From contig JANAVB010003400.1 of the NCBI GenBank assembly GCA_029216955.1, positions 12,563,518 to 12,627,517 of the forward strand: a stretch of 64,000 nucleotides of DNA, in the 5' to 3' direction. Below the pieces are notes generated by a model that was given only the letters and a program-made list of their open reading frames with translations, was not told the origin of the DNA and did not search any database. Positions within the stretch are counted from its first letter, which is position 1. Every line of letters starts with the position of its first letter. The position numbers and the translations under genes were made by a program. Origin of the DNA: Iris pallida (taxonomy: Eukaryota; Streptophyta; Magnoliopsida; Asparagales; Iridaceae). Positions 36,359 to 47,922 of the stretch are shown here, one piece after another.

Positions 36359-37168
36359 TCAATCCTTGAATTGACTCTCGCCCATCCGGAGGCTGATTGT
36401 GGGGAGCAGCCTATTTTGGCAAATTTCAATCAGGGAGGAATCAGGGTTACCGAAAGGTGACTTCATCGTAGTTTTGCGAAATCGCTCAATATAATTCCTT
36501 GTCAGCTCTTTTTCTCCTTGAACAACATCCATGAGGGTGGACATCGTCACATCTTGTCCTACTTCGTAGAACCTCTCTAGGAACATGCGCTTGAAGACGG
36601 CGAAGGAATGGATGTAGTTGTCCGATAAGTTACGGTTCCAATCGAAGGCGACCCCTTCCAATGCTCCAATGAACAACCGCGTAAGGATGGCGTCGTCATG
36701 AGGCAGATGGTCGATTATGACTTTGAAGTAGGTGATGTACCTGCTTGCAGATGTCTTCCCATCATATGGATTGATGTTGAATGGTTTATATCTTGGTAGG
36801 AAGGGAACATCTCTCTATGCAGCCAGATACGGTTGTCGTATCCTGAGGTCCTGGCAAGTTTCTCGGGCGTAAAACATGGCCCGGAGCTGCTGGACCTCTC
36901 GTCTTGCCTCCCTGGCTTCGTCTACAGCAGTGAGAGCCGATGATGTCGAAGGATTATCGCCCGGATTTGGTGCAGCCAAGTTTGAGCCCGCATTGACCGT
37001 GGGACCCAAGCTTGTTTGGCCAGACGTCCTTCCTTGCAGAGTTGGAAGGGCTGCTTTGATCTTGTCCACAGACTTGACCAAGGCATGTAGTATGGCCTCC
37101 AGAGTATCGGTGCGTTGGCGATCACTAGGAACGTCTTGGTTGCTGTCCGTCATGAACACCGTTCTCAC
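36359..37168 (-). pseudogene. Gag domain of Tat element T1
   Basis: Minus-strand frame with a coiled N-terminal part (EAREARREVQQLRAMFYARE) and the retrotransposon gag core: FIGALEGVAFDWNRNLSDNY, FAVFKRMFLERFYEVGQDVT and ELTRNYIERFRKTTM. A break near 36800 (stop, then a short frame with RYKPFNINPYDGKTSASRYI) divides the two open pieces. The core fits the gag family (PF03732-type) by motif. Confidence 0.82.
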
Positions 37169-38150
37169 ATGAGGAGAGATAGAAGGAACGGTTGAGGACG
37201 TGCCCTCTGAGTCATATCCTTGTACATAGAAGTCGTCAGGGTATGTGGGAATGTTCTTCTCTGGTTCGGACTCAGAAGGAGTGGTACCCCCAGCTTCAGA
37301 GCTTGCCTCGTCTTAAGAGTTATGGACGTCCTCGGGGACGTCTGAACCTGCTGTATCTGTTGGGAGAACTGTTTTCCCTGGATTATCTTCTTGGAACATC
37401 GGATTGTCGTGGATGTTCGAAGGAGTGCTACCCCCGGCTCCAGTGCCTCCCAGAAATATGGACGACGAATCACCAAGTGTGGCAGATTTCGACTTTGAGC
37501 GAGTACCTTGGAAAACTCCTCCTGTAACGGTCGTGGATAACCGCTTAGATGAGAGTTGCTTGGTTGAGATTTTTGGGCTGAAGATATTTGTTTTCTTCCC
37601 TTTCCCGCGCCAGGGATCTTCTGAGCAGAATTGCAGGAGGCGACAAGATGCGCTTCGTCTTCTTAGCTTGGGTGTTGCAGTCATTAAAAGACAGATTGCC
37701 GGTCCTCTTGTGTGGTCGTATTGCTGCAGCAGCAGCTGACAATGACTTGAGTGCAGTGATGTCCATAAAAGGATTCTTTGCACAAGTTTTCGTCTCTTTC
37801 TTTGTATTTATGAAGAATCACGTTGTGCAAGTCACTCATTTTGTGGGCCCGGGAGTCCTGAGCCCATGAGTGTGTTGGCATCCTGCCTGTTCCCTGATGT
37901 AGGGGTAGTACGAGTACCTGCCCTTGATCATTGTTGGGAGATTCTTGATAACTATCCCGTTCATTGGCCACCGGGGGCTGGACATGGATAGTTTTATACA
38001 ACTTTCCATCAGGGGCCCGCGTAATAGTCTGCGGGATGCCCTGATAGTCAGAAGTTGGGACAGCTGACTGAGCTCGACGAGCCCGCGCTATCTTAGACTT
38101 TTTCCCTCTAGCACCCGAGAGTGCATATTAGGAAGAGTCCACGTGGTGCG
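37169..38150 (-). pseudogene. Broken N-terminal region of the T1 polyprotein
   Basis: Several short minus-strand frames (37313-37783, 37545-37766, 37684-38001) of biased composition, none with a recognised domain. They lie between the PBS-proximal frame and the gag core, where Tat/Ogre elements often carry a poorly conserved extra frame. Assigned to T1 by position only. Confidence 0.4.
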
Positions 38151-38172
38151 TCACAGAATTTGGCACAACCTC

Positions 38173-38463
38173 CTAAGAGCCTCTAATGTAAGGACTGCAT
38201 GAGAGGCGGTCAAAGACTGACCGTGAGCCGTATAGAGCAGATGGTATGCGGTTGGGAATGGTGGCCGTGCAAGCTGGCTGTATGTGGCTGGCATGTGTGG
38301 ACGCATGAACCTTCTGTATGCGGCTAGCATTTGTAGCCGCATGAACCTTCTGTATGCGGCTAGAAGCGGTGGCCGCATAAACTGTCTGCATGCGACTGGC
38401 AGTCGTGGCCGCATAAGCCTCCTTCATACAGCTGGAAGTTTTGGCCGCATGAGCCTTCTGCAT
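38173..38463 (-). repeat. 36-bp tandem repeat coding for a 12-residue unit near the T1 5' end
   Basis: The open frame repeats a unit such as VHAATNASRIQK five to six times with variation (AYAATTASRMQT, VYAATASSRIQK, VHASTHASHIQP). In DNA the plus strand repeats TATGCGGCTAG and GCCGCATGA blocks, the same motif as the arrays in the LTR. Whether the peptide is made is unknown. Confidence 0.75.
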
Positions 38464-38491
38464 ACGACTGCTTTTGTGGCCGCATGAGTCT

Positions 38492-38914
38492 TCATGTGAC
38501 CGACGTCCTTATGCAGCTTCTTCTTGGACCGCACAAAGTTCCTCTTTCCCCTTTAAGTCCAACATCATAGTATTTTCCTCTGCCGGACTTGGGGACAGCA
38601 GAATCCTCTATGGTCTGAAATGGGACCGCACGAGAATCTTCCCCGTCATTTTGGGTAGCAGGGAGTATTCCCTCTAGAGCTTGGGGAGGAGCAAATAATT
38701 TGGACCTCCACTCCCTGTGAGCCTTCTTCGTGTGGGCTCGCTTCTGGATAGGGCCAGCACTCCCGTCGGAGAGCATTTCTTCAAATGCCTGCTGGTCGAA
38801 GCGGACGACCAGCATCTGTTTAGTGGAGCCAAGCTTGGCTGCGTCCGATTGCGTCACCAACTCCTCAGTCGTGGAGAAGTTAGTCCCCAGCAGAGTCGCC
38901 ATCGTGTTTGCCAT
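38492..38914 (-). pseudogene. Open frame next to the T1 primer site
   Basis: A 140-codon minus-strand frame starting MANTMATLLGTNF. Its first codons overlap the primer site and LTR edge, so a real start, if any, would lie downstream. It has no recognised domain; KKAHREWRSKLFAPPQALEG is typical of its hydrophilic composition. Extra frames at this position are known in Ogre-type elements, but there is no sequence evidence of that function here. Confidence 0.35.
38884..38901 (-). promoter_or_regulatory. tRNA primer-binding site of T1
   Basis: On the minus strand it reads TGGCGACTCTGCTGGGGA, three bases inside the LTR end. It begins TGG, complementary to a tRNA CCA end. This is the kind of primer site reported for Tat/Ogre elements (tRNA-Arg). 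The tRNA identity is from memory of the lineage and should be checked. Confidence 0.75.
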
Positions 38915-39043
38915 TGATTATAAAAGAACAGAACAGTTTTATGGGAGAAAGAAATGCTTTTGCTGGATACTCTGTGCTCTCATGCTTCTCTCTGTGTCTC
39001 TACCGCTTTTTCTCCACTCCTTATGCAAGGGAATGACACCTTG

Positions 39044-39054
39044 CTATTTATAGG
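39044..39054 (-). promoter_or_regulatory. TATA box of the sense promoter of T1
   Basis: CCTATAAATAG on the minus strand, about 140 bp before the LTR end, followed by a CACAGAGAGAAG-type leader. The position fits the U3/R boundary. Confidence 0.6.
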
Positions 39055-39409
39055 GCTTTGTGATACGTAGGGTGTGCAGTAATTAATCCTTTAAAAGTGG
39101 ACGATTAGGGATTTGGTGAAGATTTGCCTTGATCTTGTTTGTTTGAAATTAATCTGGGCTGTTAATGTTGATTGTAACAAATCTGGGCAGTTAATATTGA
39201 TTACACAAAATTTGCGTGGTTTGTTAGAAATTGATCTGGGCAGTTAATGTTGATTGCAACAAATCTGCTTTGTAATGATTTGTTGATATCAGCAAATCCA
39301 AGTAAATAGATCTTAGTCAATCTCTTGCCACGTGTCCCAACTGCCTGTTATGTCGATTGCCATAAATCTGAATTGCTGAGATTTGATCAACTCCTGCCAA
39401 GTGTCCTAA

Positions 39410-39670
39410 CTGCTGCGAGCCGCATAGAGGACTGTCATAGTTGAGCCGCATGAGTGCGGCCTCGTGTCAGAGCCGCATGAGGATAACAGCCGCATGGAGA
39501 TGGCAGTCGTATGAAGATGGCAGCCGCATGAGAATGGCAGCCGCATGAGGGTGGTAGCCACATGGAGATGACAGCGGCATGAAGGTCACAGCCGTATGAG
39601 GGTGGCAGCCGCATGGAAATAGCAGCCGCTTGAAGGTCGCAGCCGCGTGAGGGTGGCAGCCGAATAGTGA
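39410..39670. repeat. Array of GCCGCATGAGGGTGGCA-type units in the Tat LTR
   Basis: About a dozen imperfect 17-19 bp units such as GGCAGCCGCATGAGGGT, GGCAGCCGCATGGAGAT and CACAGCCGTATGAGGGT. Looser copies of GAGCCGCATGA continue at 39910-40040 and resume after the Copia element at 48020-48150. Confidence 0.9.
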
Positions 39671-40056
39671 GCTTCGGAATTGGTGGATCGTGCCTGCTGT
39701 AAAGATTTTCTTTGTTTCCCTAGGAGCGCGCCATTATGCCAGAGTCATCATTACAGCTTTATTTCAGAGCTGTCAATTCACCTTTATGTTAGAGCTGCCG
39801 TGTTATATCAGAGCATTAAATGAGGTCGATGCTTGCTGTCCAGCTATAGAGGCGAACCACATAGGGCCACGTGGTATTAAATGAGCATTTAATTGAGGCC
39901 GCTGCATAGAGCCGCATAGAGCTATGGGGATTTCTGAGCCGTATGAGGCTCGAAAGTACTTTTGAGCCGCATGAAGCTCTAAAGGACTCTTGAGCTGCAT
40001 AAAGCTTTAAGAGATTCTTTGAACCGCATGGGACTCCCTCTGTTTTGGGCTGCATG

Positions 40057-41320
40057 TGATGGAACTGGGGATTTCCAGGACCCTTCCTTTGGTGTGCGTA
40101 TTGATCGATAGAAAGTTAAACAGATCTAATACGTGTTCTAACCCTTCATAGGCGGAAACTAGGGTTCACGAATTATATCTACGGTGGAAATGAGATAAGT
40201 AATTCCTGGCAATCTCGAGCGGACGACCCCAAGATCTTCTGTAAGTATTCTTTCATCGAGTTGGACGTCGTGTGGGCGACGACCTCCCAACTTTTTCTTC
40301 TCCTTGGCAGCCCTCTCTTTCTCTCCTTACGTGAATCACGAATTTAGAGAAAGTTTCAGATTTCTGATCGGTAATATGGCGTCCAGAGAATAGAGGATAT
40401 ATATAGGCTACGGTAGGGACCATGAGGAGAAATTAGGGTTAGGCCTCCTAACTGATCTGGATATCCCGTGTTCAGCCCGAACACACAATCCAGACCCATT
40501 AACAATAGCTCGATCCACTAATGAGCTATTGTTGCACTACCTCCCTAATCCCAAATTATGTTTGTGGGCTCCTTTTATTATATGCTCGTTTGGCTCCCCA
40601 TGTTAAGATATCGTATGTCCGTCGATCAAATTAAGTTACTGACAACTATATTGATTCGACATCTTTTATCCTTAAGTAGTACCGCTCAACTTTATTTGTC
40701 ATATCGGATATAATCCACCTGCAGGGTTTACATGACAATCCGTATGAGATCCTTAAGGGGACATCATCATTCCGATGTATCGGGACATGGATTCCATTTA
40801 TAATCAACAACCCATTATACATACAATGTTATTATCCAATTCGTAGAGGTTGTTGATCCATAATGAATCTCACTCTTTTATGAGTTAAAATAATGCACAC
40901 TGCATATACATGTCCGTTATTATATCCAGGTTAAGAGCACAAGCATCCATAATAACAGAGGTGTTTGTTCTCGTAGTCAGTACAAAGAGAACAACCTCAA
41001 GTGGTCCTATTCAATACACACAATGTGTACTAGTGTAAACCTATAGTCAAGATTGACTAATACCAGATTACACTATAACCTTTCCAATAGATTGTCCAAG
41101 TCCATCTAGGTTGTGAACTATTTATATACTCCATAGGGAACTGATAATATGATCTTCTGTGTGACACCACACCATATTATCTACAATATAGAATATCAGA
41201 CATCTGCATTAACACTTGCAACAAATACAATATCCAAACATTTGCCCATATGATTCTCATTCAAAATTTAAGAAAATAAGGTTACTAAAAAAATGATGCT
41301 TTTAGTATATACCCCTAACA
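40057..41320 (-). repeat. 3' LTR of the Copia element
   Basis: In element orientation it begins TGTTAGGGGTATATACT and ends CCAGTTCCATCA. It closely matches 46648-47917, with scattered substitutions and a few short indels. Confidence 0.95.
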
Positions 41321-41334
41321 ATCTCTCACTTATA
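41321..41334 (-). promoter_or_regulatory. Polypurine tract of the Copia element
   Basis: AAGTGAGAGAT on the minus strand abuts the LTR start TGTTAGG, like the AGTGGGAGAT tracts common in plant Copia elements. Confidence 0.8.
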
Positions 41335-41382
41335 CTCAAAGCATTGCTTTTCAGTATACTGTTACAAATTTCCCACTTATAC

Positions 41383-42290
41383 TTAAATCCATGCTGCTAC
41401 ACATATGACTCCCATTCCCTCAACATGACTATCAAAAGCCTTAGCTGGTAAGCTCTTTGTAATGTGATCAGCTAGGTTGTCGGCTGATGCTATCTTGATC
41501 ACAATAACTTTTCCTTTCTTTACGAAATCTTGTATCAGGTGGTACTTGCGCTCAATGTGTTTGCCAGTCTTATGGGCTCGTGGTTCCTTCGAGTTTGCAA
41601 CTGCACCACTATTATCACAATAAAGTGTAATAGACTTAGGCAAACTAGGTACCACATCCAAGTCCAACAGAAAGTTTCTGAGCCAAACCGCTTCGTTGGC
41701 TACCTCGGAGGCTGCCACATACTCGACTTCCATGGTGGAATTGGCAATACATTTTTGCTTGATACTCCTCCACACAATGGCTCCACCTCCCAAAGTAAAC
41801 ACATAACCTGAGGTAGATTTCCTGGAATCCCTATCTGACTGAAAATCCGAGTCTGTATACCCCAAGGGAACTAAACTATTTCTGGTGAACTAGCATATAC
41901 TCTTTAGTCCTTTTCAGGTACTTCAAAATATGCTTTACGGCAGTTAGTGCTCTTGTCCTGGGTTAGACTGATATCTGCTGACCATGCCGACGGCAAAGCA
42001 GATGTCTAGTCTCGTACATAGCATTGCATACATTAAGCTTCCTACTGCTGAAGCATAAGGAACTGCCTTCATGTTCTCTATCTCTTTAGGTGTCCTCGGA
42101 CACTGCTCCTTTGATAGAGCAATTCCATGTCTAAAAGGTAAGAAACCTTTCTTAGAATTTTGTATACTAAAACGAGTTAGTACAGTATCGACACAGGAAG
42201 CTTGGGATAAGCCCAATATCCTTTTCTTGCGATCTCGTAGAACTTTGATCCCAAGAATGTGACCTACTTCTCCCAAGTCCTTCATATCAA
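41383..42290 (-). pseudogene. Copia RNase H and C-terminal RT region
   Basis: The frame 41383-41865 has GYTDSDFQSDRDSRKSTSGY, CIANSTMEVEYVAASEVANE, LYCDNSGAVANSKEPRAHKT and HIERKYHLIQDFV, the standard Copia RNase H with its acidic residues. The preceding frame (41944-42285) holds the RT C-terminal thumb: GEVGHILGIKVLRDRKKRIL and YASAVGSLMYAMLCTRLDI. A frame break near 41870-41940 separates them. Confidence 0.92.
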
Positions 42291-43047
42291 ACTGTTTGGA
42301 TAACCATACCTTACATCAGATAACACCTTCACATTATTTCCAATGAGCAAAATGTCATCCACATAAAGTACTAGGAACACCATCACGTTTCCATCACACT
42401 TTCTGTATACACATGATCATCATGACATTGATCAAATCTATAGGATTTTATCACCTGATCAAAACATATGTTCCAAGATCTGGAAGCATGCTTAAGTCCA
42501 TAAATGGACTTCTTGAGCTTACAAACAAGATGCTCCTGACCCTTTTCAATGAACCCGTTTGGTTGCTTCATATAGATGTCTTCCTCAAGACTTCCATTAA
42601 GGAAAGCTGTCTTGACATCCATTTGACAAATCTCATAATCGAGATGAGCAGCAATAGATAAAAGAATTCGGATAGCCTTAAGCATGGCTACAGGAGAAAA
42701 GGTTTCCTCATAATCGATACCCTCTCTTTGAGTAAAACCTTTTGCTACAAGCCGTGCTTTAATGGTTTCAACCTTACCGTCTGATCCTCTTTTTCTCTTA
42801 TAGACCCACTTGCATCCAATGGCTTTTACACCAACGGGTGGTTCACAAGCTCCCAGACCTGATTAGAATCCATAGATTCTATTTCAGATATCATTGCTTT
42901 TCGCCAAGACTCTGCATCTTTATCTTGGAGTGCTTTATTGTAGGTACATGGTTCATAATCTTGTTCCTCAGGGACGAAGTCTGACGACTCTCCCAAGAAC
43001 ATATATCTATCAGGTTGTATCACAACCCTCCCTCTACGACGAGGCAC
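42291..43047 (-). pseudogene. Copia reverse transcriptase
   Basis: 42383-42685 has ICQMDVKTAFLNGSLEEDIY and KLKKSIYGLKHASRSWN. 42826-43047 has the RT N-terminus, ALQDKDAESWRKAMISEIES and NQVWELV. The catalytic YVDD region lies near 42350, where the frame is hard to follow after a shift (DDILLIGN-like residues can be read from 42330-42365). Not functional as read. Confidence 0.9.
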
Positions 43048-44153
43048 TATCTGTTGTGGTGTAACATTTGTGACACGTTGTGCAGTTATTTGTGGTTCAT
43101 CTCTTGTACTGTTGGTATTGAAGTACTTGGTGTCTCACATCTCAGTTCTTCTAGAACAACTCTACTTGTGGGTTTATGGTTCATCACATAGTCTTCCTCT
43201 AAGAATCGGGCATTGGTGCTAACAATGACCATCTGATCCTTAGGACTATAAATAAACCTCCTTTCGTTCCTCTTGGATAGCCTACAAATAAGTGTACTTC
43301 TGTACGAGATTCCAACTTATCTGCTTTCCCATTCAGCACATGTGCTGGACTACCCCAAATGCGAACATGTTTCAGACTAGGCTTACGTCCAATCCACAGC
43401 TCTGTGGGAGTAAGAGGTACTGACTTAGAAGGAACCAAGTTCAAAATATAAGCTGCAGTCTCTAAGGCATATCCCCAAAACGAATCTGGAAAATCCGAAT
43501 AACTCATCATTGATCTAACCATCTCCATAAGAGTTCTATTCCTTCTTTCGGCTATACCATTCTGCTGGGGCATTCCAGGTACAGTCAATTGGGATGCAAT
43601 CCCAGCCTCTGATAGATAATCCCTAAACTCTCCAAAGAGGTACTCGCCACAACGATCTGATCGTAATGACTTGACACATTTTCTATGACGTTTCTCCGTT
43701 TCAGCCTTGTATCTTTGAATTTCTCAAAGCACTCAGACTTACGGCGCATCAAATAAATGTATCCATACCTTGAATAATCGTCAATAAATGTGACAAAATA
43801 TTCAAAGCCACCTCTAGCTTGGATAGTCATGGGTCCACACAAATCAGAATGAACCAATTCTAACACATCTTTGGCCCTATACCCCTTTGCCGTAAAAGTC
43901 CTTTTGGTCATTTTACCTTCCAAGCAGGATTCACAGACTGGTAGTGCCTCCACTTCCAATGAACTCAAAGGTCCATCTTCAACCAGTCTTTGAATCTTCT
44001 TAGGTTAATATGCCCCAATCGCAAGTGCCAAAGATATGTTTGGTTTATACAAGAAGGTTCTTTTCTCTTATTTAAGTTAGATGACATATTATTCATTTCT
44101 ATAAGTTGCATTGTGGGCAAAATATGATTAATGACATACAAATTATCAACCAA
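43048..44153 (-). pseudogene. Copia integrase
   Basis: The pre-integrase zinc segment is LWHLRLGHINLRRF (43965-44153) with CESCLEGKMTKRTF (43585-43968). The core follows with LELVHSDLCGPM, YFVTFIDDYSRYGYIYLM and, after a frame break near 43590, PQQNGIAERRNRTLMEMVRS carrying the catalytic Glu. RIWGSPAHVL marks the C-terminal part. Confidence 0.92.
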
Positions 44154-44590
44154 TGCACCAGAACAGATAAAATGTTTATTCTTTCTAATAACAATATTGT
44201 CATTAAAATAAACTGATATCCATCCTTAACTAACATAGAAACATAAACTAAATTCCTTCTAAGTGAAGGTGCATAAAGACAATCTCTCAATGTCAAAGAC
44301 TTATTTCTACCAAAAGATAAAGTAACATCTCCTAATGCAACGACTGATACTTTTGTAGCATTACCCATGAACTAGCATATCTCTCCATCACTGAGCCGTC
44401 TGGTTTCCTGGAACCCCTGCAATGTATTGCAGACATGATTAGTGGCTCCTGTATCTACACACCAGGTACCGGTAGATAACATCGCTAAACATGTTTCAAC
44501 TACTAGTAAATGAGATATACCTTCTTTTTCCCTTGTTTGAGAAGTGGACAATCTGTCTTCCAATGTCCTGACCCTTTGCACTTGAAACAT
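44154..44590 (-). pseudogene. Copia protease
   Basis: The frame 44372-44590 contains the active site WCVDTGATNHVCN. The downstream frame (44099-44368) has GDVTLSFGRNKSLTLRDCLY and PSLRRNLVYVSMLV, the usual protease C-terminal block. Frame changes separate it from the gag knuckle and from integrase. Confidence 0.85.
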
Positions 44591-45325
44591 TTATTTCAGC
44601 TTTTTCGCCGCGCCTTGAGGTCCCATGCCCTTCTTTGCCGAGTTTGCCTGTTTCTGAATGTTATTCTTCTTCTTATCGCCTTTTGGCTTAGAAGTAGAAG
44701 CCTTTTCAGAAACAAAATATGACCACTCTGCCTAAAGAGAGATTCAGCATCATGTAGCTCTTTTGCAAGTTCTGCCAAACTATACAACCTTTTGTTCATG
44801 TTGTAATTAAGGCAGAAATTGTCAAAACTTTTAGGCAGAGTCCCGAGAATGATATCGACCTGGGATTCCCCATCGATTTCAGCTCCAAGGATCTCTATCT
44901 CATTCAGATGACCCATCATCTTGAGAACATGATCCCTTACTGGTGTACCCTCAGCCATTTTTGTATTCATCAAACATTTCATAGCAAACTGTCTAGCTGC
45001 TCTACTCTGATGTCCGAAGAGTTCCTTGAGGTTATACATCATGTCATAAGCAGTGGCCATGGCCTGATGCTGATGTTGCAGTACATTTAACATAGATGCC
45101 AGAATAACACCGTGCCATCTCATCTGCCTTTTTCTACTTCTTATAAGCCTCTTTGACCTCTTCATCAGAGTTAGCATCAGGCTTAAGTGGGCATTCCTCA
45201 ACAAGTACATATTTGTACTCCTCAGCAGTCAGAAAAATATCCAAATTACGTTTCCAGTCAATATAATTAGGTCCAGTAAGTTTATTTTCTTTAAGAATCA
45301 CCATAAGTGGACTAAAAGAACCCAT
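44560..45325 (-). pseudogene. Copia gag with zinc knuckle
   Basis: The ATG ends at 45325 (MGSFSPLMVILKENKLTGPN, with YIDWKRNLDIFL). After a stop at 45134 and a frame shift near 45100 comes a UBN2-type gag core: AYDMMYNLKELFGHQSRAAR, EGTPVRDHVLKMMGHLNEIE and FCLNYNMNKRLYSLAELAKE. A CCHC knuckle (CFKCKGSGHWKTDC) is readable at about 44540-44590 in a third frame. Confidence 0.9.
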
Positions 45326-46629
45326 TTTAAAATCCTGAGAATCACATAAATAAAATTATGTAGGGCAAAATAAACTTTTTGAATTAACTAAATATTGATT
45401 TCCTCAAAATAATAATAAGAAATTCACCAACACCTTGAACACCATGAATTTAGCATGCCACGATAGTGTGGACGTATACAAATTCAACTTTGTTCAAGTA
45501 GGTTTTTCTTATTAATTTTACTATCATGTCAACATAACTTTATGACAAATAAAATTAATATGCTGGTCTTACTNNNNNNNNNNNNNNNNNNNNNNNNNNN
45601 NNNNNNNNNNNNNNNNNNNNNNNNNNNNNCTGGTCATACAAATAATAGCAGTTACTCCGATGGGGAGGATACCATTATTTGTATCTAAGTGTATACCATT
45701 ACTTAATACTAAGTCCATTACCTTGTAATGAGTTCCTTCAGATGGAGAAGTGAACACATACTAGGTAACTTTCTACAATTATCCCTAAGGAAGTTTGTAC
45801 TGGTGATCCATAATTATACTCATCCGATATGGAGGAAAGCACTATAGCCAACACGCAAGTATAATTACATCACCTACAAACCAGTAATAGAGACCATATA
45901 GGATTTAAACTAAATAAATATCCTCTCCCACTTAGTTATTTAACAATAAGGGTTTTTCTACTAGTTGATATTATGTCCATATTGTCCATTATTAATGTAG
46001 GCTTGGTTTTTTCAAAAAAACAACCACACAATAATAAACATGCATAATCAGAAAAAGCAAAATGACAAAAATAAGAGAAAATATCCAACTATTATGGTCA
46101 TCTTTGCTCCTCCGTCCTCAACTATCCGAATCCAAAATCTAGCGCTGCGCAGATCTATTCGAGGTTCGACCTGTCCGGTCAGGTCGCGGGGTTCGAGGCA
46201 GCGCCCCAAATTTTTTTTAGGTTTTGGCTGTCGATTCCTTCATCGAAAATTATCTGTCTGTCTCTGGACTGCTTAAAACCAGCATCTCGTCCGACGTCAG
46301 AAACAGCCACCACCGCCATCACGATTGATCAAAAAAAATAAAATTACATCAATCCTATGCCTTCCGAAGGAGTTCACACATAATCTAGATTACAAAATTA
46401 AAATAATAAGCACGATCAACCCGCGTGATTTCAATTACATCCACAGCGACAACAACATCCACGACATGTCCGTGGTTTAAACAATACAATAAAAAACATG
46501 CATTGGACCATAATAGTTGGATCTATGATGCCTGCAAAACCGAGTTAGAACAGATCTACATCTACCGACTATTACACAGCGCAGGTTTTATTGGACAACA
46601 TGGACGTATCAATCAATGCGTAGATCCGA
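45326..46629 (-). other. Copia untranslated leader
   Basis: About 1.3 kb between primer site and gag, with no supported gene. It includes the assembly gap at 45574-45629, several polypurine/polypyrimidine patches and a GC-rich stretch near 46150-46210. Confidence 0.6.
45574..45629. other. Assembly gap (56 N)
   Basis: Run of N in the Copia leader. The true length is unknown. CTGGTC occurs on both sides (45563 and 45630), as can happen at a collapsed short repeat. Confidence 1.
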
Positions 46630-46645
46630 CCTGGCTCTGATACCA
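46630..46645 (-). promoter_or_regulatory. Met-tRNA primer-binding site of the Copia element
   Basis: TGGTATCAGAGCCAGG on the minus strand, two bases from the 5' LTR end. TGGTATCAGAGC is the standard initiator Met-tRNA primer site of plant LTR retrotransposons. Confidence 0.97.
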
Positions 46646-46647
46646 AT

Positions 46648-47917
46648 TGATGGAACTGGGGATTCCCAGGACCCTTCCTTTGGTGTGCGTATTGATCGAT
46701 AGAAAGTTAAATAGATCTAATACGTGTTCTAACCCTTCATAGGCGGAAACTAGGGTTCACGAATTATACCTGAGGCGGAAAGGAGATAAGTAATTCCTGA
46801 CAATCTCGACCGGACGACCCCAAGATCTTCTGCACGTATTGCTTCCTTGAGTTGGACGTCGTGTGGGCAACGATCTTCCAACTTTTTTTCTCCTTGGCAG
46901 CCCTCTCTTTCTCTCCTTACGTGAATCACGAATTTAGAGAAAGTTTCAGATTTCTGATCGGTAATATGGCGGCCAGAGAATAGAGAATATATATAGGCTA
47001 CGGCAGGGACCATGAGGAGAAATTAGGGTTAGGCCTCCTAACGGATCTGGATATCCCGTGTTCAGCCCGAACACACAATCCAGGCCCATTAACAATAGCT
47101 CGATCCACTAATGAGCTATTGTTGCACTACCTTCCTAATCACAAATTATGTTTGTGGGCTCCTTTTATTATATGCTCGTTTGGCTCCCCATGTTTAGATA
47201 TCGTATGTCCGTTGATCAAATTTAAGTTACTGACAACTATATTGATTCGACATCTTTTATCCTAAAGTAGTATCGCTCAACTTTATTTGTCATGTCGGAT
47301 ATAATCCACCTGCAGGGTTTACATGACAATCCTTATGAGCTCCTTAAGGGGACATCATCAACCCGATGTATCGGGATATGGATTCCATTTATAATCAACA
47401 GCCCATCATACATACAATGTTATTACCAAATTCATAGAGGTTGTTGATCCATAATGAATCTCACTCTTTTATGAGTCAAAATAATGTACATTGCATATAT
47501 ATGTCCGTTATTATATTCGGGTTAAGAGCACAAGCATCAATAATAACAGAGGTATTTGTTCTCTTATGTAGTCAGTACAAAGAGAACAACCTCAAGTTGT
47601 CCTGTTCAATACACACAAAGTGTACTAGTATAAATCTATAGTCAAGATAGATTAATAGCAGATTACACTATAACCTTTCCAATAGATTGTCCAAGTCCAT
47701 CTAGGTTGTGAACTATTTACACACTCCATAGTGAACTGATAATATGATCTTCTGTGTGACACCACACACCATATTATCTACAATATAGAATATCAGACAT
47801 TTGTATTAACACTTGCAACAAATACAATATACAAACATTTGCCCATATGATTCTCATTCAAAATTTAAGAAAATAAGGTTACTAAAAATGTGATGCTTTT
47901 AGTATATAACCCTAACA
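46648..47917 (-). repeat. 5' LTR of the Copia element
   Basis: Matches the 3' LTR end to end. A TATA-like CTATATATATTC lies on the minus strand near 46988-47000 with the leader downstream. Confidence 0.95.
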
Positions 47918-47922
47918 TCATG

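Larger units (their letters stand above)
38905..40056 (-). repeat. Shared Tat LTR, lower segment (before the Copia insertion)
   Basis: The lower edge (TGTTTG at 38905, or AAACA as LTR end on the minus strand) lies next to the primer site. It contains a sense TATA box (39044-39054), AT-rich U3-like sequence, and an array of GCCGCATGAG-type repeats at 39410-40056. The remaining LTR part is at 47923-48428. The LTR has only one copy in the window, so its limits are inferred from primer site and polypurine tract. Confidence 0.6.
40057..47917 (-). mobile_element. Copia LTR retrotransposon, complete, 7.9 kb
   Basis: Two LTRs (40057-41320 and 46648-47917) flank a minus-strand gag, protease, integrase, RT, RNase H, the Copia order. 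Met-tRNA primer site and polypurine tract are present. Flanks are GCATG and TCATG, so four of five bases fit a target duplication. It sits inside the Tat LTR. Frameshifts break gag, protease, integrase and RT. The lineage looks like the Tork/Angela group by gag and LTR style, which is an impression only. Confidence 0.95.

Noticed and set aside
39410..39670. Possible CRISPR-like array
   Set aside because: Units are contiguous and imperfect with no unique spacers, and the context is a plant LTR retrotransposon.
45569..45757. Open frame running into the N gap
   Set aside because: Half of it is unknown sequence and the readable part has no match to Copia gag.
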